Assembly: GCA_026647215.1 (NCBI GenBank)
Contig: JAPKHC010000002.1
Span: 257,896 to 321,895 of the forward strand
Length of the DNA: 64,000 nt
Direction of reading: 5' to 3'
Source of the DNA: F1-120-MAGs118 sp013360535
GTDB lineage: Bacteria; Planctomycetota; UBA1135; GCA-002686595
Shown: piece by piece, positions 16,519 to 25,858 of the stretch
Layout: each line of letters begins with the position of its first letter
Position numbering within the stretch: the stretch's first letter is position 1
Translations under genes and position numbers: made by a program
The notes under the pieces: model-generated
The model's database searches: none
Told to the model about the DNA's origin: nothing
Seen by the model: only the letters and a program-made list of their open reading frames with translations

Positions 16519-17313
16519 ATGGCCCCGTCCACCTCTGAAGCCACGCTGGAACGGGTCCGTTCCAAGCGCCTCCTGCTGACGGTGACGACCGGACGCAGCG
16601 GCACCGGGCACCTCGCGAAGGTGCTCGCGTGTTTTCCCGGCGTGAAGTCGGAGCACGAGCCGAAGCCGACCTTCGGCAGCGCGATGCGCACCGTGCAGCA
16701 GACGCCGGCCGCCGCGCGCGAGTTCTGGCTCGAGCACAAGCTGCCGCGCATCGCCGCCGTGCGTGCGCCGGTGTACGCCGAGACGAGCCACCTCGTGTGC
16801 AAGGGGTTCCTCGAGAGCGCGGTCGAGTTGCGCTTGCAGATGAGCTGGATCGAGCTCGTCCGCCCTGCACGCGCCGTCGCGCGCAGCCTGTGCTCGCTCG
16901 GCACGATTCCCGGCCGGACGTTCGCGGGGACGAAGTACTACCTGTCCCCGTTCGACGCGCGGGTGCGGCTCGCCGTGCCCCACGAGCGTGCGAGCAGGCT
17001 CAGCGACTACCAGCTCGCTTATTGGTATTGCCTCGAACTCGGCGAGCGAGCGCGGGAGCTGGAAGCGCTCGCGAAGGCCAACGGCATCGGCTGGGTGCGC
17101 TGCGAACTTGAACAGCTCGCCGCGACGGACGGTGCGCTCGCGCTCGGACGCTCGCTCGACCTCGGCGAACCGTCCACCGTCGGTCGTCTGCGCCTAGCCG
17201 CGCTGTCGAGCCGCCCGAGCAACCGCAAGGAGCACTTGAAGGCACGTTTCGAGCTCGCCGACGACGAGTGCGAGCACGAGGAGCGCGAAGTGCGCGCGCT
17301 GGTCGGTCGTTAG
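16519..17313 (+). CDS. Sulfotransferase-like P-loop protein
   Basis: 264 residues from ATG 16519. The N-terminal motif LLLTVTTGRSGTGHLAKVL (residues 18-36) is a P-loop of the PAPS-dependent sulfotransferase type (GRSGTGHL). Further on, ELVRPARAVARSLCSL resembles the 3'-phosphate-binding R...S motif, and KYYLSPFDARVRL and DYQLAYWYCLELGERA fit the helical half. If active, it would transfer sulfate to a glycan or small molecule in the cytoplasm. It is divergent from the ABC exporter through a shared palindrome, which suggests linked expression. Its stop overlaps the convergent QueD-fold gene by 4 bp. Confidence 0.78.
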   Translation: MAPSTSEATLERVRSKRLLLTVTTGRSGTGHLAKVLACFPGVKSEHEPKPTFGSAMRTVQQTPAAAREFWLEHKLPRIAAVRAPVYAETSHLVCKGFLESAVELRLQMSWIELVRPARAVARSLCSLGTIPGRTFAGTKYYLSPFDARVRLAVPHERASRLSDYQLAYWYCLELGERARELEALAKANGIGWVRCELEQLAATDGALALGRSLDLGEPSTVGRLRLAALSSRPSNRKEHLKARFELADDECEHEEREVRALVGR

Positions 17314-17810
17314 CGGCCTTCGCGCTCGAAGTGGTAGACGCCGGCCTGACCGCTGGTCTCTTCGATCGATACGCGCAGGCGCGCCATGTCGAGGTCCTCA
17401 AAGCGCTTCGAGATGCGCTGGTGCAGCTCGCGCCCGAACCACGTCGCCAGATTCTCGGAACTCGTGTTGTTGATCGGCAGCACGATCACGTCGCCGGTCG
17501 GCGCCGCGTAGTACAGCCCGCGGTAGCGGACCTCGGTCACGCCGTCCTCGCGGTGGTGGTAGCGCAGCTCCGCGTGCTCGCCCGGGATCAGCCAGTGCTC
17601 GTCGAGCTCGTCACACAGCTGCCGCACCACCGGCTTCACTTCCTTGAAATCGAGCACGAGCCCAAAGCGCGTCAGGCGCGCCTCGACCTCGCACTGCACG
17701 CGGTAGTTGTGGCCGTGCAGGCGCTCCGACGAGCCGTCGGGAAAGATGAGGAAGTGTGCGGCGGAGAACTTGAAGTACTCCTTCGAGATCGTGATCGACC
17801 AGCGTTCCAT
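17310..17810 (-). CDS. 6-pyruvoyl-tetrahydropterin synthase / QueD-fold protein, catalytic Cys missing
   Basis: 166 residues, longer than the usual 120. Zinc ligands are in place: H19 (FSAAHF), H32 and H34 (RLHGHNY). The Cys that normally lies four residues before the first His of HGH, the general base of QueD and PTPS, is replaced by Ser (S28 in GSSERLHGH). The later LDEHWLIPG and NNTSSENLATWF segments follow the family pattern of the Asp/His pair and the pterin-binding Glu. It may make a queuosine precursor or another pterin, or have a changed reaction. A TACCCT hexamer ends 8 nt before the ATG. No queE or queC neighbours. Confidence 0.8.
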   Translation of the reverse strand: MERWSITISKEYFKFSAAHFLIFPDGSSERLHGHNYRVQCEVEARLTRFGLVLDFKEVKPVVRQLCDELDEHWLIPGEHAELRYHHREDGVTEVRYRGLYYAAPTGDVIVLPINNTSSENLATWFGRELHQRISKRFEDLDMARLRVSIEETSGQAGVYHFEREGR

Positions 17811-17818
17811 CGCGGCAT

Positions 17819-17865
17819 AGGGTAGCGTGAAGCGACCTCGAACGGGCTCGCGCGGCTGCTATCCT
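17819..17865. promoter_or_regulatory. Divergent short-leader promoters for the QueD-fold gene and FkbM gene
   Basis: Minus strand: TACCCT (17824-17819), 8 nt before ATG 17810. Plus strand: TATCCT (17860-17865), 8 nt before GTG 17874; a TCGAAC at 17838-17843 gives a 16-nt spacer as a weak -35. Both placements put the transcription start at or next to the start codon. Confidence 0.5.
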
Positions 17866-17873
17866 CCTGCCCC

Positions 17874-18707
17874 GTGAGCGCCCCCACCCGAACCGTCCGC
17901 CCCGCCGCGCTGGGGATCGATTTCGAGGTTCTCGCAGGCGACGCGATCCTCGGGCCGGCGATCGAGAAGGGCTCGTGGGCCGACCACGAGCTCGCGCTGA
18001 TGCGCGCCAACCTGCGGCCTGGCATGCGCGTGCTGGACCTCGGCGCCAACATCGGCTGGTTCAGCGCCGCCGCCGTGCTCGCCGGCTGCGAAGTGCACGC
18101 TTTCGAGCCCGTGCCGCACATCGCCGAGGTCTGCCGCCGCAACGTCGCGCGCGCGGTGGCCGCGGGCAAGGGCTCGTGCACGGTCCATCAAGTCGCCGCG
18201 GGGGCCGAGCGTGGCCACGCGCGCATCGTGCTCAACGAACGCAACTTCGGCGACAACCGCGTGATCGAAGGTGCTGGCGCACCCGCCGACCTCGCCGGCG
18301 CGCGCGAGATCGAGATCGAGATCGCGCCCGTCGACAGCCTCGTTTTCGGCGGAATCGGCTTCGCGAAGATCGACACGCAGGGCTCGGAGTGGCTCGCGCT
18401 GCAAGGGATGCGAAACGTGCTCGCGCAGAGCCCGCGCCTCGCGCTGCTGATGGAGTTCTGGCCCTATGCGTTGCGCGGCACGACGCCCAAGGCGCTGCTC
18501 GACTGGCTTGCGAGCGAAGGCTTCACCGTCGGCAAGGCGACCGAAGCTCCGTTCCCGATGACGCCGGAGCGCATCCTCGCGCAGGTCTCGCGCCGCGATC
18601 CCGTGAAGGGCGGCATCGACCTCTACGCGACGCGTGGCACGCCGTTCCACGTGCTCGGGCTCAAGGCGCGCCTGCACGGTTTCGTGCGCAGCCTGAAGGA
18701 AGATTGA
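17874..18707 (+). CDS. FkbM-family SAM-dependent methyltransferase
   Basis: 277 residues starting with GTG 17874, 8 nt after a TATCCT hexamer. The SAM-binding motif is VLDLGANIGWFSAAAV (about 50-65) with the acidic loop HAFEPVPHIAEVCRRN (about 76-92). The FkbM hallmark near the C-terminus, IGFAKIDTQGSEWLALQGM, and LLMEFWPYALR follow. FkbM enzymes O-methylate sugars or other hydroxyls. It is directly followed (1 bp) by an amidohydrolase gene, so the two are co-transcribed. Context gives no clear acceptor, although several envelope or glycan-like genes occur nearby. Confidence 0.9.
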   Translation: MSAPTRTVRPAALGIDFEVLAGDAILGPAIEKGSWADHELALMRANLRPGMRVLDLGANIGWFSAAAVLAGCEVHAFEPVPHIAEVCRRNVARAVAAGKGSCTVHQVAAGAERGHARIVLNERNFGDNRVIEGAGAPADLAGAREIEIEIAPVDSLVFGGIGFAKIDTQGSEWLALQGMRNVLAQSPRLALLMEFWPYALRGTTPKALLDWLASEGFTVGKATEAPFPMTPERILAQVSRRDPVKGGIDLYATRGTPFHVLGLKARLHGFVRSLKED

Positions 18708-18708
18708 A

Positions 18709-19611
18709 ATGAGCGTCGTCGACTTCCACCTGCACCTGTTCTCGCGGCCGTACTTCGAAGCGTTGGCCGCGTTCTCGCCGCTGCCTGGTTCCGTGGACGA
18801 GCGCCTCGCGCGTGTCGTCGAGAAGGCGAAGCTCGAGCTGCCGCCGCCCGACCTCGCGGCGCACGTCGCGCGCTGGATCGCGGAGTTCGATCGCCACGGC
18901 GTCGAGCACGTCGCAGCGTTCGCGAGCGCGCCCGAAGCGACGCCGGCCCTCGCCGAAGCCGCCGTGCTCTCCAAGGGCCGCATCACACCGTTCGCGCTCG
19001 TCAACCCGAAGGCCGAAGGTGTCGCCGCGCGCGTGCGCACGTTGCTCGAGACCAAGGGGTTCCGCGGTGTGTTGCTGTTCCCCGCGTTGCACCACTACGA
19101 GCTCGGCGCGCCCGAGTGCCGCGAGCTGCTCGGCGTGCTCGACGAGCAACGCGCCATCGCCTACGTGCACTGCGGGCTGCTCGTCGTGAAGCTGCGCGAC
19201 CTGCTCGGGATCCCGCGCACGATGGACCCTCGTTTCGCCAACCCGCTGAACGTGATCCCCGCCGCCCACGCCTTCCCCAACGTGCGCTTCGTGATCCCGC
19301 ACTTCGGCGCCGGCTTCTTCCGCGAGACGCTGCTCGCTGGCGCCCAGTGCCCCAACGTGTTCGTCGACACGTCCTCGACGAACTCGTGGATCGCGACCCA
19401 GCCCACCGAGCTCACGCTGCGCGACGTGTTCGAGCGCGCGCTGGGCGTCTTCGGCCCCGAACGCATCCTGTTCGGCACCGACTCCAACACCTTCCCCGCC
19501 GGCTGGCGCGCCGACCGCCTCGCCGAACAACGCGCGATCGTCGACGCGCTCGCCCCGAGCTTCTCCTCCGCGATCTTCGGCGCCAACGCCCGCCGCCTGC
19601 TCACGCGCTGA
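18709..19611 (+). CDS. Amidohydrolase-2-type metal-dependent hydrolase
   Basis: 300 residues; ATG 18709 is one base after the FkbM stop. The metal-binding N-terminal DFHLHLF (HxH, residues 5-11), a central strand-end His (AIAYVHCGL), a second (NVRFVIPHFGAG) and a C-terminal FGTDSNTFPAGW with the metal-ligand Asp define the TIM-barrel amidohydrolase (ACMSD-like) family. It is likely a cytoplasmic hydrolase or decarboxylase with unknown substrate. In an operon with FkbM it may act on the same metabolite. The sequence has no signal peptide. Confidence 0.88.
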   Translation: MSVVDFHLHLFSRPYFEALAAFSPLPGSVDERLARVVEKAKLELPPPDLAAHVARWIAEFDRHGVEHVAAFASAPEATPALAEAAVLSKGRITPFALVNPKAEGVAARVRTLLETKGFRGVLLFPALHHYELGAPECRELLGVLDEQRAIAYVHCGLLVVKLRDLLGIPRTMDPRFANPLNVIPAAHAFPNVRFVIPHFGAGFFRETLLAGAQCPNVFVDTSSTNSWIATQPTELTLRDVFERALGVFGPERILFGTDSNTFPAGWRADRLAEQRAIVDALAPSFSSAIFGANARRLLTR

Positions 19612-19741
19612 GGTCTACTCCCTCGGCGCAGCGCCGACACGCGTGGCCTACCCACTGCGCTGCCCGCGCGTGCCGCCTCTGGCCGGCGAGCAGGCGAGCC
19701 CGCTGCGGGCGAGGCTCCGCGTCCAGAAGGAGGACGCCACC

Positions 19742-20155
19742 ATGCGTTCCAGCACGATCCTCACGCTGGCGCTGCTCGCGACGCTCACGAGCTGCGCCTC
19801 GATCGTCAGCAAGTCGAAGTACCCGGTCTCCATCCAGAGCGACCCCGCGGGCCTCGAGTTCGACGTCGTCGACAAGGCCGGCAAGACGGTCCACCACGGC
19901 ACGACACCGCAGGTCGTCACGCTCGAAGCCGACGCCGGCTTCTTCCAGCGCGCGCACTACGTCGTGCATTTCCACAAGGCCGTCGCCCGCGAGACCGACG
20001 TCGAGCTCGTCGCCTCGCTCGACCCCTGGTACTTCGGCAACATCCTCTTCGGCGGCCTGATCGGCATCGTGATCGTCGACCCGCTCACCGGCGCCATGTG
20101 GAAACTCCCCAAGGAGCTCCTCACCAAGGTCCCCACCGAAGTCGCGACCCTCTAG
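19742..20155 (+). CDS. Small lipoprotein with PEGA-like segment
   Basis: 137 residues. ATG 19742 follows AAGGAGGA at ideal distance, one of the few canonical ribosome sites in the window. The signal peptide ends in LLATLTSC (Cys 18). The mature part, IVSKSKYPVSIQSDPAGLEF then GTTPQVVTLEA, looks like a PEGA-type surface beta-module. Next come a hydrophobic stretch NILFGGLIGIVIVDPLTGAMW and a short tail. The same arrangement is seen in many small lipoproteins annotated only as hypothetical. Convergent with the TatD-type gene, 10 bp apart. Confidence 0.85.
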   Translation: MRSSTILTLALLATLTSCASIVSKSKYPVSIQSDPAGLEFDVVDKAGKTVHHGTTPQVVTLEADAGFFQRAHYVVHFHKAVARETDVELVASLDPWYFGNILFGGLIGIVIVDPLTGAMWKLPKELLTKVPTEVATL

Positions 20156-20165
20156 CGACTGCCGC

Positions 20166-21065
20166 CTAGTTGGGCACCTTGTCGGCGTCGATGCGCGGGG
20201 ATTGGCCGCGCAGGACGGAGTTTTCGCCGAAGATGGCGCGCTGGTCGATTGAGGCGGAGCCTTGGAGTGCCGCGACGTCGATCTGGCCGGACTGGGCGTA
20301 GGCGTCGAGGGCGTTCTGCCAGGTGACCTGCTCGACCCAGGCGGGGTCGATGCCGCGCTCGAGCATCAGCTTGGCGGTCTTGGGCACCGAGAGCGGGTCG
20401 GAGATGCCCCAGTCGGCGGAGCTGTCGACGATGATGCGCTCGGGGCCGTACTTGCGCACGATCTCGACCATGCGCTCGGAGCCCATCTTGGTGTGCGGGT
20501 AGATCGTGAACGCGGCCCAGGCGCCGGCGTCGAGCACGTCCTGCACGGTCTCCTCGTTGTTGTGGTCGATCACGAGCTTCGTCATCGGCTGGCCACACTC
20601 GGCGGCGACCGACAGCGAGCGCTGGATGCCGCGCTTCTTGTCGCGGTGCGGCGAGTGCACCATCACGACCATGTCGTGCTTGCGCGCGAGCGCGAGCTGC
20701 GCCACGTAGGCGCGCTCCTCGGCCGGCGAGATCTCGTCGTAGCCGATCTCGCCGACGGCGACGACGCCTTCCTTCAGCACGAAACGCTCGAGAATCTCGA
20801 GCACTTCCTTCGCGAGCGGCTCGTTGTTCGCCTCCTTGGAGTTCAGGCCGATCGCGCAGTAGTGCGTGATGCCGAACTGCGAGGCGCGGAAGCGCTCCCA
20901 GCCGAGGATCTGCGAGAAGTAGTCGACGAACGAGCCGAGCGTGGTGCGCGGCTGGCCGATCCAGAAGGCGGGTTCGATCACCGCGCGGACGCCGGCCTTC
21001 GACATGGCCTCGTAGTCGTCCGTCGTGCGGCTGATCATGTGGATGTGCGGATCGAAGAAGCGCAT
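20166..21065 (-). CDS. TatD-family hydrolase, EboB-like
   Basis: 299 residues from ATG 21065 (MRFFDPHIHM); a TTG further upstream would overlap eboA and is not needed. Metal-binding HxH is at residues 6-8, EIGYDEIS (metal Glu), MVMVHSPH and KLVIDHNNEET give further His/Asp ligands, and DSSADWGISDP the last Asp, all typical of the TatD barrel. It lies 4 bp downstream of eboA. TatD-like hydrolases are a constant member of ebo clusters, which in cyanobacteria are needed to move scytonemin monomer to the periplasm. So the likely job is hydrolysis in a metabolite-traffic pathway. It is the last gene of a four-gene operon. Confidence 0.88.
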   Translation of the reverse strand: MRFFDPHIHMISRTTDDYEAMSKAGVRAVIEPAFWIGQPRTTLGSFVDYFSQILGWERFRASQFGITHYCAIGLNSKEANNEPLAKEVLEILERFVLKEGVVAVGEIGYDEISPAEERAYVAQLALARKHDMVVMVHSPHRDKKRGIQRSLSVAAECGQPMTKLVIDHNNEETVQDVLDAGAWAAFTIYPHTKMGSERMVEIVRKYGPERIIVDSSADWGISDPLSVPKTAKLMLERGIDPAWVEQVTWQNALDAYAQSGQIDVAALQGSASIDQRAIFGENSVLRGQSPRIDADKVPN

Positions 21066-21069
21066 CGCG

Positions 21070-21969
21070 TCAGGCTCCGGCAAGCGTGGGGTCGAGGGCG
21101 GCCCAGGCGCGGGAGCTGCAATCGCCCGCGAGAGCCTGCGTCAGGGTGCGGTGAACGAACGGGTCCTGCTCGAGCGCGAGCTGCGACTGCAGGCGCTCGC
21201 GGGCTCCGGCACGAGCGAGGCCGAGCGCGGCGGCGGCCCGGCCACGCGGAGGACCGGAAACGAGCTCGCGTTCGAGCGAGGCGAGGCCACGCGCGCCGCC
21301 GTGGGCGCCGAGACAGATCCACAGCTCGGGATTGACGGGACGGCCGGCGCTGCGGCGCTCGTCCGCGAGGTCGAGCGCCATGCGCGCGAGCTCGGGATCC
21401 AGGCGCGTGTCGACGGCGGAAACGCGCCACAGCGGCGCCTCGATGAAGAGCGCCTTGATCACGGCCTGATGCCACGAGATCGAGTCGAAATGAGCCGCGG
21501 CGTAGGGCGAATCGCAGCAAGTCGACTCGTACACGGCCTTCATGCTCGAGCGCGCGCCCTCGCCGGCACGCCACAGGAAGCGCTGCGGCTTCGGCAGGTG
21601 CGCGAGCAGCTTGTAGCCCGCGCACAGCTCGCCCATGTCGGCGTAGCGGAAGAGCTCCTCGATCGCCTGCGCGGCCGTTTCGCGTTCGAGGTCGGGCCGC
21701 GAGAGCACGAGCGCGGTGCGCAGGGCCTCGAGCGTCGTCCAGCGCTCGGGATTCCAGCCGGGGAGCGCCTTGTCCGCCGCCGCAAGCTCGCCCGCATCGG
21801 GCGCGAGCGCGCGCCGAGGCGCGTGGCGGCTCGCCATCGAGAACAACACGCAGAAACGCTCGACGTCGACGCCGCGCGCAAGTTCCGCACGCGTCGTCTC
21901 CAGCCAGCGACGCCCTTCGGCGTCGAGCCGGCGCCCGAGCAGCTCGAGCAGGATCGGGAGGGTCTTCAT
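21070..21969 (-). CDS. eboA: EboA-domain protein
   Basis: 299 residues from ATG 21969. It is recognised by the EboA hallmark CCDSPYAAAHFDSISWHQ followed by a KALFIEAPL segment (residues about 165-195) and by the flanking RFCVLFSMASRH and W..LRTALVL helices. The protein is all-helical, cytoplasmic, without an identifiable catalytic motif. EboA proteins belong to conserved ebo operons (eboA-F) implicated in exporting or trafficking secondary metabolites; the biochemical role of EboA itself is unknown. Here it is followed by the TatD partner, while eboE is about 37 kb away and eboC, eboD and eboF are not in the window. Confidence 0.9.
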   Translation of the reverse strand: MKTLPILLELLGRRLDAEGRRWLETTRAELARGVDVERFCVLFSMASRHAPRRALAPDAGELAAADKALPGWNPERWTTLEALRTALVLSRPDLERETAAQAIEELFRYADMGELCAGYKLLAHLPKPQRFLWRAGEGARSSMKAVYESTCCDSPYAAAHFDSISWHQAVIKALFIEAPLWRVSAVDTRLDPELARMALDLADERRSAGRPVNPELWICLGAHGGARGLASLERELVSGPPRGRAAAALGLARAGARERLQSQLALEQDPFVHRTLTQALAGDCSSRAWAALDPTLAGA

Positions 21970-21973
21970 CCGT

Positions 21974-23140
21974 TCATTTCGCTTTCGCGAGCCCGAGGTC
22001 CAACGCCATCGCCGCATAGGACGTCGAGGCGAGGATGTCGTAGCGCGAGTGCAGGAAGTCACTCGTCGAGCCGTCGGCGTACTGGCACTTCACGAGGTGC
22101 GGACGCAGCTTGGCATGCCACGCTTCGCGTTCCGCCGCCGGCAGCTCGTTGATGGCGAGCGCACAGTAGTAGTGCCCGAAGAAGTAGAAGTAGCCCGCGT
22201 TGGCGTAGTACGCCTCGTGCGGCACGGGACGCATGCGCGCGACGTCGAGAAAGCGGTGGTGCTCGAAGAACGCTCCGAGCCCCTCGCGGAGCTTCTCGTC
22301 CGTCACGAACTTGATCCCGCAGCTCCGCAGCGACCAGTTGCAGATCTGGATGCGTCCGAGCGAGCCCTTCACGCTGTTGATGCTCTCCCCGACTCCGGCG
22401 CGCGGAATGGGGTTCAGGTCGTACTCGTACGCACCGTTGGGCAGTGCACAGCCCGCAACGTAGGCAATCGCGCGGTCGCGCAGCTTCGGATCGGCGTACC
22501 AGCCGCGTTTTCCCGCCGTCTCGAGCGACGTGAGCACGGTCGCGGTGGCGAAGCTCGTCGCCCACTTCGGCCGGTTGGTGAACGGCGGATCGTCGTAGTA
22601 GCCCCAGCCACCCTCGGGCACCTGCGAGCGCTCGAGGATCGCCATGAACTCGCGGCCACGCGTCTCGATCTTCTTCTGCCACTCCGCGCTGGCGAAGCGC
22701 GGGTCGTCGAGCGCGTCGACGGCACACACCACGCCGTACAAGGACGGCCACATGTAGTCGACGTCCCAGTCGTCGCCGCGCGCCGGCAGGCGCGTCGTGC
22801 AGAACCACTGCATGCCCTTGTCGAGCGCGGCGCGCCGCTCGGGCGTCTCCTCGCACTGCATCAGCGCCATCAACGTCAGCTCGACCGCGCCAAGTTGCCA
22901 CGTGTAGTAGGTCTCGGGGCTGAAGCCGAGTTCCATCACGCTGTCGGGGGCGCTGCCACACCACGAACCGTCGGGATTCTGGCTGCCGGTGATGAACGCG
23001 AGCGAGCGCTCGAGCGCCACCCGCGCCTGTTCCTGCGTCATCGTCGCGGGAACGTCGTCCGCCGGGCGCAGCTCGCGCTCCTGCTTCGCCTCCGGCTTGG
23101 CGTCCTGGGCCGCCAGCGCGAGAAAAAGGGCCGCCAACAC
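21974..23140 (-). CDS. Terpenoid-cyclase / prenyltransferase alpha-alpha-barrel protein, exported
   Basis: 388 residues. The best start is GTG 23140, 2 bp after the preceding stop; it yields a short signal peptide (LAALFLALAAQ). The body shows repeats of the alpha6-alpha6 barrel seen in squalene cyclases and prenyltransferases: ALERSLAFITGSQNPDGSWCG, QVPEGGWGYYDDPPFTNR, SFATATVLTSLETA, with QxxxGxW-like units. The catalytic DxDD of squalene-hopene cyclase is not seen. Many planctomycete genes with this fold are of unknown role. It is embedded in the operon with eboA, so it may bind the same hydrophobic metabolite in the periplasm; that is inference. Confidence 0.85.
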   Translation of the reverse strand: MLAALFLALAAQDAKPEAKQERELRPADDVPATMTQEQARVALERSLAFITGSQNPDGSWCGSAPDSVMELGFSPETYYTWQLGAVELTLMALMQCEETPERRAALDKGMQWFCTTRLPARGDDWDVDYMWPSLYGVVCAVDALDDPRFASAEWQKKIETRGREFMAILERSQVPEGGWGYYDDPPFTNRPKWATSFATATVLTSLETAGKRGWYADPKLRDRAIAYVAGCALPNGAYEYDLNPIPRAGVGESINSVKGSLGRIQICNWSLRSCGIKFVTDEKLREGLGAFFEHHRFLDVARMRPVPHEAYYANAGYFYFFGHYYCALAINELPAAEREAWHAKLRPHLVKCQYADGSTSDFLHSRYDILASTSYAAMALDLGLAKAK

Positions 23141-23142
23141 GG

Positions 23143-23913
23143 CTAGTCGCCCTTCCCGTTGTCCTCGTCCGCCGGGCGCTCGAGCTCCTGCATCGCCCAG
23201 CGCTTGCGCGCGAGCTGCATCTGGCTCGAGAGTTTCGTGCGCTCGAGCGCGTGCTCCGCGTCCGCCACCGACTGCTCGCTCTCGCGCAGGCGCCGCTCGG
23301 CCTCGCGCTGCGCTTTCGGCAGCTCGACGTCCCGCTTGTCGGTGAATTCGGCGTGCGCGATCCGCAGCCCACGCTCGGCGAACTCGAGGCGCTTGCGGTG
23401 GCGCATCAGCACCAGCTCCTTCGTGTCCGTCGCGAACTGGTCCTTGGCGTAGGTCGCCTCCATCTCGCGCAGTTCCTGCTCGGCCTCGAGCTTGCCCTGC
23501 GTCTGGCGGTCGAGGCTGAGCTGCGACTCCTCGAGTTCGCGCGGCAGCTTCGCCATGAAGTGCTCGAGCGCGCGCTTGGCTTCGTCGCGCCCCTCGCGCG
23601 CCTTCTGCAGCTTCTGCTCCGCCTCGCGCTGGTTCTGGCCGACCTCGAGCTCGGCGAGCGCGAGCTCCGTGCGAGCGAGCTCGAGATCGAAGGCCCGCTT
23701 CTCGGCCTTGCGTGCCGCGGCCTTGGCCTTCGCTTCGGCCTTGCCCGCCGGTTCGACCTTCGCGGCCGTCGCCGGCGCGTTGGGGCCGGCGCTCTCGGGC
23801 CCGACCTCCTTCGTCTCCTTGGCGACGAGCACGCAGGAGCTGAGGAACAGCGGGACGAGGCTGAGCGGGACGAGCTTGAGCGCACCGAGGCGCGCGGTAC
23901 GAGGGAACTGCAT
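23143..23913 (-). CDS. Coiled-coil lipoprotein
   Basis: 256 residues from ATG 23913. The signal peptide ends at a lipobox LFLSSC (Cys about 27). After a Pro/Ala linker (about 35-60) nearly the whole chain, 60-250, is heptad-rich Glu/Lys/Ala/Leu coiled coil (for example LELARTELALAELEVGQNQ). It is the first gene of the operon with the terpenoid-cyclase-fold gene, eboA and the TatD gene, spaced 2-4 bp apart. A rod-like periplasmic lipoprotein could act as a spacer or partner. The frame is open upstream to 24117, but the lipobox fixes the start. Confidence 0.85.
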   Translation of the reverse strand: MQFPRTARLGALKLVPLSLVPLFLSSCVLVAKETKEVGPESAGPNAPATAAKVEPAGKAEAKAKAAARKAEKRAFDLELARTELALAELEVGQNQREAEQKLQKAREGRDEAKRALEHFMAKLPRELEESQLSLDRQTQGKLEAEQELREMEATYAKDQFATDTKELVLMRHRKRLEFAERGLRIAHAEFTDKRDVELPKAQREAERRLRESEQSVADAEHALERTKLSSQMQLARKRWAMQELERPADEDNGKGD

Positions 23914-24014
23914 CGCTGAGGGGGACTCCGTGCGGCTGGGTGAGGAAGGCCGCGCGCCCATGATGAGAAGCCGGAGGCCGCCTCGAAAGGGCGAGCGCGA
24001 GGAATTGCACGCCT

Positions 24015-24044
24015 TCGACAAGCCCGGGAGCGTTCCGATAGGCT
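24015..24044 (+). promoter_or_regulatory. Promoter of pruA
   Basis: TCGACA (24015-24020), 18-nt spacer, TAGGCT (24039-24044). The transcript would have a leader of about 30 nt containing an AGGATCG ribosome-site-like stretch before ATG 24080. Confidence 0.55.
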
Positions 24045-24079
24045 CTTCGGCCCCACATCTTGACCAGGATCGAAACGCC

Positions 24080-25711
<1,632 letters not shown>

Positions 25712-25728
25712 GCGCCAGCGCGCACGCA

Positions 25729-25770
25729 AGCCGGCGAGCGGGACTTCGGTCGCGCTCGCCGGCTCACGTT
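25729..25770 (+). terminator. Terminator after pruA
   Basis: 12-bp perfect stem AGCCGGCGAGCG / CGCTCGCCGGCT with a 12-nt loop (25729-25764), followed by CACGTTTG. It lies 17 bp after the stop. Confidence 0.7.
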
Positions 25771-25845
25771 TGCTCAGGCTTCCGCAGTTCGCTCCCCCGG
25801 CTCCCCGGAGCGTTCGCGGCACAAGAAGCCGCCATTCCGCGACGC

Positions 25846-25851
25846 TACACT
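25846..25851 (+). promoter_or_regulatory. Short-leader -10 (TACACT) of the Tm-1-like operon
   Basis: It ends 7 nt before ATG 25859, which would make the transcript leaderless. No convincing -35. Confidence 0.45.
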
Positions 25852-25858
25852 CCGCCGC

